Below the pieces are notes generated by a model, which saw nothing but the letters and a program-made list of their open reading frames with translations, was not told the DNA's origin and made no database searches. Positions 9,307 to 17,053 of a stretch of DNA of 64,000 nucleotides are shown piece by piece. The position numbers were made by a program, and so were the translations under genes. Source of the stretch: Streptomyces graminofaciens (GTDB lineage Bacteria > Actinomycetota > Actinomycetes > Streptomycetales > Streptomycetaceae); assembly GCF_030294945.1 (NCBI RefSeq), contig NZ_AP018448.1, positions 7,098,001 to 7,162,000 of the forward strand, written 5' to 3'. Positions within the stretch are counted from its first letter, which is position 1. Each line of letters starts with the position of its first letter.

Positions 9307-10571
9307 CGTGTCTCCTTCCTCGGCAGCGTCAGGACCACCGCGGACTGGAAGCCGCCGAACCCGCTGCCCACGGAGAGCACGTTGTTCAGCCGTCGCTCAC
9401 GGGCGACGCGCGGCACGTAGTCCAGGTCGCACTCGGGGTCCGGGGTCTCGTAGTTCGCGGTGGGCGGGACGACCTGGTGGACCAGGGCCAGCACACAGGC
9501 CACGACCTCGATCGCGCCGATCGCGCCCAGGGAGTGGCCCACCATGGACTTGATGGAGCTCATGGGCGTGTCGTAGGCGTGCGCGCCCAGGACCCGTTTG
9601 ACCGCCGCCGTCTCGTGCCGGTCGTTCTGCACGGTGCCCGAGCCGTGGGCGTTGACGTAGTCGATCGCCGTGGCGTCGAGCCGGGCCTGGCCGAGGGCCT
9701 CCTCGATGGCCCGGGCCATCTCCAGGCCCTCGGTGGTCAGCCCGGTCATGTGGTACGCGTTGCCGAACGTGGCGTAGCCGCTGAGCTCGCAGTACACATG
9801 GGCGCCGCGGGCCCGCGCGTGTTCCAGCTCCTCCAGGACCAGTACGGCGCCGCCCTCGCCCATGACGAAGCCGTTGCGTTCCGCGTCGAAGGGACGGGAG
9901 GCGTGGGCCGGGTCGTCGTTGTTCGGGGAGGTCGCCTTGATCGCGTCGAAGCAGGCCATGGTGATCGGGGAGATCGGCGAGTCCGAGGCGCCGGCCAGGC
10001 AGACGTCGGCCCGGCCCTCCTCGATCGTGTGGAAGGCGTAGCCGACGGCGTCGAGGCCCGAGGTGCAGCCGGTGGAGACGGTCTGCACCGGCCCGCGTGC
10101 CTCGAACCGTTCCGCCACCGTCGAGGCGAGGGTGCTGGGTGCGAACGCCCGGTGCAGCTGCGGGCCGGCCTCCCGGTGGTCCACGTCCCAGCGCTGCCCG
10201 TGGCTGCTGACCAGGACGTAGTCGTGCTCCAGCCGGGTGGTGCCGCCGACCGCCGTGCCGAGGGAGACGCCGACCCGCCAGGGGTTCTCCGCGGCGAGGT
10301 CGAGGCCGGAATCCCGTATCGCCTCCTCCCCGGCGACCAGCGCGAACTGGATGTACCGGTCGCACCGGGCGATCTGCTCCGGGTCCAGCCCGTGGGCCGC
10401 CGGGTCGAAGTCGCACTCGGCGGCGATCCGCGAACGCAGCCCGGACGGGTCGAAGAACGTGATGCCGCGCGTCGCCGTGCGACCGCCCGCCAGGAGGTCC
10501 CAGAACGCCGGGACACCGATGCCGCCCGGGGCGACGACTCCTATGCCGGTGACCGCCACGCGCCTGGTCAT
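9303..10571 (-). CDS. whiE-III: Ketosynthase KS-alpha (whiE ORFIII-like)
   Basis: A 422-residue beta-ketoacyl synthase with the nucleophile Cys169 ([15 protein letters not shown]) and the active-site His residues in VNAHGSGT and [12 protein letters not shown]. It condenses malonyl-ACP units with the chain-length factor. The start ATG overlaps the cupin stop and the gene's own stop overlaps the next start, so three successive genes are translationally coupled. The gene set matches spore-pigment loci (whiE, curA, schA) rather than antibiotic clusters; no ketoreductase gene is present. Confidence 0.95.
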   Translation of the reverse strand: MTRRVAVTGIGVVAPGGIGVPAFWDLLAGGRTATRGITFFDPSGLRSRIAAECDFDPAAHGLDPEQIARCDRYIQFALVAGEEAIRDSGLDLAAENPWRVGVSLGTAVGGTTRLEHDYVLVSSHGQRWDVDHREAGPQLHRAFAPSTLASTVAERFEARGPVQTVSTGCTSGLDAVGYAFHTIEEGRADVCLAGASDSPISPITMACFDAIKATSPNNDDPAHASRPFDAERNGFVMGEGGAVLVLEELEHARARGAHVYCELSGYATFGNAYHMTGLTTEGLEMARAIEEALGQARLDATAIDYVNAHGSGTVQNDRHETAAVKRVLGAHAYDTPMSSIKSMVGHSLGAIGAIEVVACVLALVHQVVPPTANYETPDPECDLDYVPRVARERRLNNVLSVGSGFGGFQSAVVLTLPRKETR

Positions 10572-11011
10572 GAGCGGACCTGAGCTCTCTCGGCCCGCCC
10601 CACGCCCCCGGCGAGCGGTACGCCGTCGGCGTCCTCGGTGTCGACGTGGCCGAGCGGCGGGCTCGGGGCCAGCGGGCCGAGGTGGAAGACCATACGGGCC
10701 TCCACCCGGCCGACGTTGCGGAAGCGGTGCCGCATATGGGCGGGGATCAGGAGCCCCTGCTCGGGCCGCAGCTCGTGGGGCTCGCCGTCCAGGTCGACCT
10801 CCAACTGCCCGCAGATGACGTAGATGAACTCCTCGGAATAAGGGTGGTAGTGCTCGGCGATGCGGTCGCCGGGCGCCACGATGGCCACGCCCATGAAACC
10901 GCTGGTGGAGCCGACCGTGGCGGGGGTGAGCATGGCCCGCAGATCGCCACCGCGCCGAGTGTTGGGCTCGACCTCGCTGACATCCACGATTCCGGGGTGA
11001 CGTTTGATCAC
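10568..11011 (-). CDS. whiE-II: Cupin-domain protein (whiE ORFII-like)
   Basis: About 147 residues from a GTG start chosen because GGAGGAAC lies 6 bases upstream; an ATG at 11074 or 11044 is also in frame. A single cupin barrel is visible, with the metal motif [16 protein letters not shown] and a second motif [15 protein letters not shown]. This matches the small cupin conserved as the second gene of spore-pigment operons. Its biochemical role there is unsettled; ring cyclisation or product release has been suggested. The 3' end overlaps KS-alpha. Confidence 0.87.
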   Translation of the reverse strand: MIKRHPGIVDVSEVEPNTRRGGDLRAMLTPATVGSTSGFMGVAIVAPGDRIAEHYHPYSEEFIYVICGQLEVDLDGEPHELRPEQGLLIPAHMRHRFRNVGRVEARMVFHLGPLAPSPPLGHVDTEDADGVPLAGGVGRAERAQVRS

Positions 11012-11092
11012 GACGTTCCTCCGAACATGAGCTGCATAGGACATGTGCTGCGTCGACAGGGGCGTGGCTGTCACGGCCCAAGTGCCGGTGGA

Positions 11093-12250
11093 TCAGGCGT
11101 CGGGTGCGCGGCGGTCGGTGACGAGTTCCATCCGGGCGACCGTGAGGAGGCGGGCGGGGGCGCCGTCCTTCAGCACCGAACCGTCCGCTCCGAGCGCCCC
11201 GGCGTCGAGGAGGGCCGTCAGCTCGGCCGCCCGGCCGCGGTCCGTGAGGCCGAGCACGGGGCCGGGGTCGGCGTCGATCCCGCCGCGTACGTCGACCAGC
11301 CGTACGACGACGTCGTCGCGCTGGAAGATCGTGCTGCGCAGCACCGGTCCCCGCGGGTCGTCCGCCGCCGCCTCGTCCTGCCGCGCGAGCAGCTCGGCCA
11401 GCCGCAACCCGCGCCCCTTCAGGGCCGGGTAGTACAACGCGAGCCGCGCGGCGTCCGGGCTCTCCTGACCCGCCGTCACATGGTGTACGGCGGGCAGCGC
11501 CGCGCGCGTGAAGAAGAGCCGGGCGGACTCGGGGTCGTCGAGGTCCCGGTCCCGCTCCAGATAAGGGTTGATGGCCTCCTCGACGGCCCGCACCTCGGGC
11601 TGCCGGGCGACGTGGCGCAGCGCGGCGAGCAGGTCGCCCCGCACCTCGATGGCCCGGACCACGCGGTTGCCGTGCATGAACAGGGAGGTGCGGCACAGCC
11701 GGGTGGTGTCGTCGACGCGCGGCTCGGGCGAGGTGTAGTCGGCGAGGATCTTGGCGACCTTGTCCTCACTGCCCGGCTTGACCGTGAAGGTGAGCGCGTG
11801 CCGGATCACGCCGTCACCGATCCTGGGCGACGCCTGGAGCCGGCGCTTCGCGGGCTCGGCGCCCGTCGCCGGACCGCCGGTCTCACGGACGATGTGGAAG
11901 CGCAGCGACCGGGTGTCCCGGACACAACTGTGCAGGGGCTCCACCATCCGTACGTGTTCCTCGCTGTTCACCCAGGTGAGGAAGGGCGGGGCGCTCTCCC
12001 ACTCACTGGTGATGAGCCACTGCGAGGGGTTCTCGATGGACTGGCACAGCTGGTCGCTGACATGCCCGGGGACGGACGCGACCTGGTTGCACAACTGCTC
12101 GTACGCCTCCAGGAACTGCTGCTGGGCACCGTCGTAGACGTCCACCAGCAGGACGACACGGAGCCTGGAGCCGTCGAACACGGACTGGGACACACGCTGC
12201 GACATCTGCTGCGCCAGCGGTTTCGAAACACGTTGGGACGTGGTGGTCAT
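11093..12250 (-). CDS. whiE-I: SchA/CurD-like protein (whiE ORFI-like)
   Basis: A 385-residue protein with a ferredoxin-like antibiotic-monooxygenase half (about residues 28-115, [21 protein letters not shown]) and a second related half (about 135-235, [21 protein letters not shown]). These are followed by a SchA/CurD-type C-terminal domain. It is the first gene of the pigment operon and is conserved in spore-pigment clusters of S. halstedii (schA) and S. curacoi (curD). The role is probably an oxygenase or cyclase-like tailoring step; no cofactor residues can be assigned. Confidence 0.85.
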   Translation of the reverse strand: MTTTSQRVSKPLAQQMSQRVSQSVFDGSRLRVVLLVDVYDGAQQQFLEAYEQLCNQVASVPGHVSDQLCQSIENPSQWLITSEWESAPPFLTWVNSEEHVRMVEPLHSCVRDTRSLRFHIVRETGGPATGAEPAKRRLQASPRIGDGVIRHALTFTVKPGSEDKVAKILADYTSPEPRVDDTTRLCRTSLFMHGNRVVRAIEVRGDLLAALRHVARQPEVRAVEEAINPYLERDRDLDDPESARLFFTRAALPAVHHVTAGQESPDAARLALYYPALKGRGLRLAELLARQDEAAADDPRGPVLRSTIFQRDDVVVRLVDVRGGIDADPGPVLGLTDRGRAAELTALLDAGALGADGSVLKDGAPARLLTVARMELVTDRRAPDA

Positions 12251-12587
12251 CCTGCGCACATCTCCTTCGGGGGAGCGTCGGTGAAGAACGTGGGCCGCCT
12301 CTGTACGGCGTCGGGGGCGTGCCTCGATCCTGAACCCGCCCCCACAGGCGCGCGACTCGTATGCACCGCGCGGGTGACCGGCCGTTCGGGGGAAGCGGGG
12401 CCGCCCGGCGCGCGGTGCGAGCGGCGGGCGGGGGGTGTCGGACGACGTGTTCGACGACGTGCTCGACGACGTGCCGTACGACGTGTCTTACGACGTGTCT
12501 TACGACTGAGGGGGCACCGGGGGGACCGGCCGTGGCCGCCACGCGGCGCGTCGTGGCGACCACGGTGGCTATCGCCTCCGGCATGGC
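12251..12587. other. Upstream region of the pigment operon, with a 12-bp repeat array
   Basis: No gene is seen in this 337-base stretch. It must hold the promoter of the pigment operon. In the middle lies an array of five direct 12-base units plus a partial one (described separately). Confidence 0.5.
12442..12507. repeat. Five tandem 12-bp repeats upstream of whiE ORFI
   Basis: Units ACGACGTGTTCG, ACGACGTGCTCG, ACGACGTGCCGT, ACGACGTGTCTT and ACGACGTGTCTT follow without gaps; a truncated ACGACTGAG ends the array. Each keeps the ACGACGTG core on the same helical face roughly every 1.1 turns. The array lies about 190-260 bases upstream of the ORFI start, so a regulatory role is possible. Confidence 0.7.
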
Positions 12588-13127
12588 TCAGGCCAGGCTT
12601 CCGGCTGCCCTCTTGCGGCGCCCGGCGTACAGACCGGCCGCGCCGATCGCGAGAACGGCCAGCCCGCCCGCGGTCACGGTGGGTGAGGCGAGCGCGCCGC
12701 CGCCGGTGTGGATTCCGCCGCTGGGCTTCTCGTGCTTGCCGCCGTAGGAGTCCTCGTGGTGCTTACCGCTCCACGAGTTCTCGTCCTTCCCGCTCCAGGA
12801 GCTCTCGTCGTGCTTGCCGCCGGACTCCTTGCCGTGCTCGCTGTCCTTGTTGTAGCCCTCCGAGTCCTTCGCGGAGCCCCAGCCGCCCTCGTCCACCGCG
12901 GTCAGCGCACCACCACCGGTGTGCATGCCACCGTGCGGGCGGCCGCCCTTGTCGTGCTCCTTGCCGTGCTCCTTTTCGTAGCCCTTGCCGTGCTCCTTGC
13001 CCTGTTCCTTGCTGTAGGAGGAGTCCGAGTGATCCCAATCGCCCCCGGCCGCGTAGGCGCCGGACGCGCCCAGAGCGAGGGCGGCCGAAGCCGCCGCGGT
13101 GGCCAGGAGGATGCGAACAGAGTGCAT
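12588..13127 (-). CDS. Secreted His/Lys/Glu-rich surface protein with two HTGGGAL motifs
   Basis: A 179-residue protein with a Sec signal peptide (residues 1-27, cleavage after AYA), a very hydrophilic middle rich in His, Lys, Glu, Ser and Gly (repeats such as EHGKG, EHGKE, SSWSGKDE, NSWSGKHH), a C-terminal membrane helix (about 151-169) and a basic tail RRKR. The heptapeptide HTGGGAL occurs twice, at 69-75 and 140-146, suggesting internal duplication. No LPXTG sortase signal and no chaplin-type Cys pair are present. It is probably exported and retained in the membrane or wall. Its place inside the spore-pigment locus suggests expression on aerial hyphae or spores; that is inference. Confidence 0.75.
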   Translation of the reverse strand: MHSVRILLATAAASAALALGASGAYAAGGDWDHSDSSYSKEQGKEHGKGYEKEHGKEHDKGGRPHGGMHTGGGALTAVDEGGWGSAKDSEGYNKDSEHGKESGGKHDESSWSGKDENSWSGKHHEDSYGGKHEKPSGGIHTGGGALASPTVTAGGLAVLAIGAAGLYAGRRKRAAGSLA

Positions 13128-13290
13128 CTGACGTTCCTTCCGTCGACGGGCCGGGCAGCTGTCGTTTCGTCAGCTGTGGTGACCCGGCCCCGACGTGATC
13201 CACCGTCATCCAGCTCGCCTTCCGCCACCACTCAAGACGATCACTCGGGTGAACGGCGCGCCGCGCCGCGGCCGCCCCGTTCGCCGGCGG

Positions 13291-15069
13291 TCAGCCCGCC
13301 AACAGAGTGATCAGGACCTGCCGCAGCGCCGACTCGGCATCAGGGACCGCCCCCGACGACCGCCATGCCACGAACCCGTCGGGCCGGACGAGTACGGCGC
13401 CTCCACGCGTCATCCCGTGGGCGGCCGCCCAGTCCACGTCGCCCTCGGGCATCAGCTCGGCACCGGGCCCCGTGCCCACCCGGTACGAAGCGAGGGGGAC
13501 GGCCATCGCTTCGGCGAGGCGGAGGGCGGCCTCGTGCCAGCCGCTCGGTTCGGCGGCGTCGCTGAGCAGGACGAGCGAGCGTTCGTACAGGTCCAGGGTG
13601 GAGATCGGTTCACCCCGGTGCCGTACCGCCACATGGGGCGCCCTGCTGCCGGGTTCGCCGGACAGGTCGAGGCGTTCCGGGACGACGGGGGTCGCGGGGT
13701 CGGCGCCGATGACGGCGCCCTGCGGGTAGCGGTAGCCGAGGGCCACGTTGAGGATGCCGCGCTGTGGGCCGCCGCCACCGCCCGCGACGGGTGGCGGGGC
13801 GAAGCCGGGGTGGCTGTGCTCGACCGAGCGTGCGGCGGCGCGGGCGCTGGTCGCCTCCGCCACCGGGCGGCGCTCGGCGTCGTACGTGTCCAGCAGGCCC
13901 TCCCCGGCCCAGCCGCCGAGCACTGCGGCCAGCTTCCAGGCGAGGTTGTGCGCGTCCTGGATACCGGTGTTGGAGCCGAAGGCCCCGGTGGGGGACATCT
14001 CGTGGGCCGAGTCGCCGGCGAGGAAGACACGTCCCGACCGGTAGCTCCGGGCGACCCGCTGGGCGGCGTGCCAGGGCGCCCTGCCGGTGATCTGTACGTC
14101 GAGGTCGGCGACGCCGACCGCGCGGCGGATGTGCTCGGCACACCGCTCGTCTGTGAACTCCTCCAGGGTTTCGCCGTGTTCGGGGTGCCAGGGGGCGTGG
14201 AAGACCCAGTTCTCCCGGTTGTCCACGGGCAGCAGCGCGCCGTCGGCGTCCGGGCTGGTCAGGTAGCAGACGATGAAGCGGCGGTCGCCCACGACCTCGG
14301 CGAGACCGCGGGAGCGGAAGGTGACGCTGACGTTGTGGAACAGGTCGCCGGGACCGCTCTGCCCGATGCCGAGCTGCTCGCGGACGGGGCTGCGGGGGCC
14401 GTCGGCGGCGACGAGGTAGTCCGCGCCGATGGTGGTGTGCTCGCCCGTCTCCCGGCTCTTGACGACCGCGGTGACGCCGGAGGAGTCGCTGTCGAACGAC
14501 ATCAGTTCGGTGCCGTACCGCAGGTCGCCGCCGAGCCGCTCGGCGTGCTCGTACAGCACCGGCTCCAGGTCGTTCTGGCTGCACAGGCACCACGAGCTGG
14601 GGCTGAACCGGGCCAGGCCGCCGCCCGCGTCGATCTCCTTGAAGAGCCACTCGCCCGCGTCGCCGACCAGGGTGGGCGTCTGCAGGATCCCGTGGTTGTC
14701 GGCCAGGGTGGCCGCGGCCTGACGGATCATCGGCTCGACCCCGGCCGCCCGGAACAGCTCCATCGTGCGGACGTTGTTGCCACGGCCGCGGGGGTGGATG
14801 GACGTGCCGGAGTGCCGCTCCACCAGTGTGTGCCGCACGCCCAGCCGGCCCAGGAACAGGGAGGTCGACAGGCCGACGAGGGATCCGCCGACGATGAGGA
14901 CGGGAACGTGGTGGCGCCTCTGGGCGGTGGGGTCGGTGGGGGCAGTGGGGTGAATGGGGTGAGTGGGGTGAGTGGGGTTGTTGGGATCGGTGTGGCTGGC
15001 GTTGCCGGTCCGGCCGCGGTTGCCGGGGTTGCCGTCGGTGTGATCGGCTCGGTGGGATCTGTGGTTCAT
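13291..15069 (-). CDS. whiE-VIII: FAD-dependent polyketide hydroxylase (whiE ORFVIII-like)
   Basis: A 592-residue aromatic-ring monooxygenase (PHBH fold). The FAD site is VLIVGGSLVGLSTS with the distal E of LVER. A DG motif lies in the middle (VAADGPRSP), and GDSAHEMSPTGAFGSNTGIQDAHNLAWK binds the FAD ribityl/pyrophosphate. A thioredoxin-like C-terminal region follows. The first ~50 residues are a low-complexity His/Pro/Thr/Asn stretch (THPTHPIHPTAP) not needed for the fold. The ATG is kept because CTGGAGG precedes it. In S. coelicolor this gene is divergent from the core whiE operon; here it is on the same strand. Confidence 0.9.
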   Translation of the reverse strand: MNHRSHRADHTDGNPGNRGRTGNASHTDPNNPTHPTHPIHPTAPTDPTAQRRHHVPVLIVGGSLVGLSTSLFLGRLGVRHTLVERHSGTSIHPRGRGNNVRTMELFRAAGVEPMIRQAAATLADNHGILQTPTLVGDAGEWLFKEIDAGGGLARFSPSSWCLCSQNDLEPVLYEHAERLGGDLRYGTELMSFDSDSSGVTAVVKSRETGEHTTIGADYLVAADGPRSPVREQLGIGQSGPGDLFHNVSVTFRSRGLAEVVGDRRFIVCYLTSPDADGALLPVDNRENWVFHAPWHPEHGETLEEFTDERCAEHIRRAVGVADLDVQITGRAPWHAAQRVARSYRSGRVFLAGDSAHEMSPTGAFGSNTGIQDAHNLAWKLAAVLGGWAGEGLLDTYDAERRPVAEATSARAAARSVEHSHPGFAPPPVAGGGGGPQRGILNVALGYRYPQGAVIGADPATPVVPERLDLSGEPGSRAPHVAVRHRGEPISTLDLYERSLVLLSDAAEPSGWHEAALRLAEAMAVPLASYRVGTGPGAELMPEGDVDWAAAHGMTRGGAVLVRPDGFVAWRSSGAVPDAESALRQVLITLLAG

Positions 15070-15541
15070 CGCTGGCCTCCAGCGCGTCGTGTCCGCTGAC
15101 TCGGCCGGGTACGGCCGGAAGCTTCATCCATGCCCCACGGCGCGGACCGGGGCCCAGGCTTCACCCGCATAGGGCCCTTCTGACCCGCCGGGTTCGCCGA
15201 GTCGGCGGGCAGCTCCGCCGGATCGGACGCCCGGGGCGGACGCGCGGCCGGTGCCCGGCGCCCGCGGACCGTGCTTCCCGCGAGGGGTGTCGGGACCCGC
15301 TGCCGGAGAACTGCCCGTCGGCGCAACGGAGTTCACCGGTCGGCCGATCGTCCGCCGCTCGGTGAACTTCTCCTCCCGCGGCGACCACATAGGAGCTGAT
15401 CCGGCGTTCTCACCTCAAGGACCGAACCCGGACGGCGCAGTCTTCGAAAGAGCGCGTCGGCGGCGTCGGCGGTGTACTGAACGCAGCCCGCCGGCCCCGC
15501 CCGCCACGTACGTACGTACGTATGTACGGAAGGAAGTCCCC
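15070..15541. other. Divergent intergenic region, hydroxylase/aldo-keto reductase
   Basis: No convincing gene in 470 bases. It should contain promoters for both flanking genes. The only striking element is the GTAC repeat just before the aldo/keto reductase start. Confidence 0.5.
15506..15528 (+). promoter_or_regulatory. GTAC-repeat palindrome in the aldo/keto reductase leader
   Basis: ACGTACGTACGTACGT (15506-15521) is a perfect 16-base palindrome, continued by ATGTACG. It abuts the RBS (GGAAGGA) and ends 13 bases before the ATG, so a repressor bound here would block translation initiation or transcription. TetR-family operators can look like this, but no regulator gene is adjacent. Confidence 0.4.
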
Positions 15542-16393
15542 ATGCGGAACGTCACCCTCAACAACGGCGTCGAGATGCCGATCCTCGGATTCGGCGTCTA
15601 CCAGATCCCGCCGGAGCAGACCGAGCAGGCCGTCCTCGACGCGCTCGCCGCCGGCTACCGGCTGCTCGACACGGCCGCCGCGTACGGCAACGAGGAGGCC
15701 GTCGGCCGGGCCGTCGCCGCCAGCGGCATCCCGCGCGAGGAACTGTTCGTCACCACGAAGGTCTGGCTGGAGGACGCCGGCGAGGAGAGGACCAAGCGCG
15801 CCTTCGCCGCCTCGCTGGGCAGGCTAGGTCTCGACCACCTCGACCTGTATCTGATCCACCAGCCCTTCAACGACGTCTACGGCTCCTGGCGAGCCATGGA
15901 ACAACTGCACCGCGAAGGCGCCGTCAGGGCGATCGGCGTCGCGAACTTCTACCCCGACCGCCTCGTCGACCTGGCCTCCTTCAACGAGATCACCCCCGCG
16001 GTCAACCAGATCGAGACCCACCCGTTCTTCCAGCGCGCCGCCTACCAGGAGCTCATGCGCGAACACGGGGTGCAGATCCAGTCCTGGGGCGGCTTCGCCG
16101 AGGGCCGGGGCGGCCTGTTCACCCACCCGCTCCTGAGCGGGATCGCGGAGCGGCACGGCAAGTCCGTGGCGCAGGTGGTACTGCGCTGGCTCGTCCAGCG
16201 GGACGTCGTCGCGATCCCCAAGTCGGTCCACGCCGAGCGGATGGCGGAGAACATCGACGTCTTCGACTTCGAGCTCACCGACGAGCAGATGGCGGCCGTC
16301 GCCACCCTGGACACCGGCAGCTCCCTTTTCTTCGACCACCGGGACGCGGAGGTCGTCAGCCGGTTCGCCGCCCTCCGCCGCGAGACCGACTGA
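15542..16393 (+). CDS. Aldo/keto reductase
   Basis: A 283-residue NADPH-dependent aldo/keto reductase of the bacterial 2,5-diketo-gluconate reductase type (AKR5-like). The catalytic tetrad is complete: Asp43 and Tyr48 ([11 protein letters not shown]), Lys73 (TTKVW) and His106 (LIHQPF). NADPH-binding residues are in [22 protein letters not shown]. The ATG is chosen after the strong GGAAGGA site; upstream in-frame sequence is non-coding. It is probably cytosolic, reducing aldehydes or ketones. It is transcribed away from the pigment hydroxylase and may be independent of it. Confidence 0.9.
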   Translation: MRNVTLNNGVEMPILGFGVYQIPPEQTEQAVLDALAAGYRLLDTAAAYGNEEAVGRAVAASGIPREELFVTTKVWLEDAGEERTKRAFAASLGRLGLDHLDLYLIHQPFNDVYGSWRAMEQLHREGAVRAIGVANFYPDRLVDLASFNEITPAVNQIETHPFFQRAAYQELMREHGVQIQSWGGFAEGRGGLFTHPLLSGIAERHGKSVAQVVLRWLVQRDVVAIPKSVHAERMAENIDVFDFELTDEQMAAVATLDTGSSLFFDHRDAEVVSRFAALRRETD

Positions 16394-16437
16394 CCTGGCG
16401 GTCCGACCGACCTGACGGGGCGGCCCGTCGCGGGTCC

Positions 16438-16860
16438 TTACTGGTTGGGCCTCGTCGAGCTGATGTCGCCGAGAGCCGACCCGGGGTCGCGTTCGATGGC
16501 CAGGTCGCCGATGGAGACGATGCCCACCGCGTGCTGCGAGTCGTCGACGACCGGGACACGGCGGACCGAATGCTCGCGCATCACCTTCACGGCGCGGGTC
16601 AGGTCGTCGCCGGGCTTCACCGTGACGAGATCCTCGCTGCACGCCTCGGCCACGGTCATCCGGCTCGGGTCGCCGCCCTCGGCCATCGCCCGCACCACCA
16701 GGTCGCGGTCGCTCACCAGCCCGCGCAACCGCTCGCCCTCGGCGACCAGAACCGCACCGATGTTCTCGTCCCGCATCATCCGGGCCACGGTCGTCACCGG
16801 GGTCTGCGGTTCCACGGTCACCGGGGAAGCCGTCATGACGTCGCTGACATGCTGAGTCAT
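16438..16860 (-). CDS. CBS-domain pair protein
   Basis: A 140-residue protein made of two CBS motifs: residues 1-65 (TASPVTVEPQTPVTTVARMM, GAVLVAEGERLRGLVSDRDL) and 75-130 (DLVTVKPGDDLTRAVKVM, RRVPVVDDSQHAVGIVSIGD). Such stand-alone Bateman modules bind adenine nucleotides and act as energy or redox sensors. The start follows GGAGGG. It is on the same strand and downstream of the pyruvate-oxidase-like gene, separated by a tandem repeat, so co-transcription is plausible. Confidence 0.88.
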   Translation of the reverse strand: MTQHVSDVMTASPVTVEPQTPVTTVARMMRDENIGAVLVAEGERLRGLVSDRDLVVRAMAEGGDPSRMTVAEACSEDLVTVKPGDDLTRAVKVMREHSVRRVPVVDDSQHAVGIVSIGDLAIERDPGSALGDISSTRPNQ

Positions 16861-16968
16861 GGGGATCCATCCCTCCAGTCCAGTGGGCGGTTCGTCCACC
16901 GCCGCTCGGCCTCCCGGGTACCCGAGGACGACCACGGTGAACTCGACGGGTGCGGCTCGTCCCTCGCT

Positions 16969-17052
16969 GACCAGGTGAGGCCGAGCGCCGACCAGGTGAG
17001 GCCGAGCGCCGACCAGGTGAGGCCGAGCTCTGACCAGGTGAGGCCGAGGCCG
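16969..17052. repeat. Four tandem 21-bp repeats after the ThDP-enzyme stop codon
   Basis: Unit GACCAGGTGAGGCCGAGC plus three variable bases (GCC, GCC, TCT; the last unit ends GGCCG). The array starts 1 base beyond the stop codon at 17054-17056 on the minus strand and runs toward the CBS gene. The 21-base period keeps reading frame, so one minus-strand frame reads LGLTWSA repeatedly, but no start or domain supports translation. Confidence 0.8.
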
Positions 17053-17053
17053 C

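Noticed and set aside
12442..12507. CRISPR-like short repeats
   Set aside because: The 12-base units are contiguous with no spacers and no cas genes are nearby.
12588..13127. Chaplin or rodlin surface protein
   Set aside because: The chaplin domain with its paired Cys residues is absent and composition differs.
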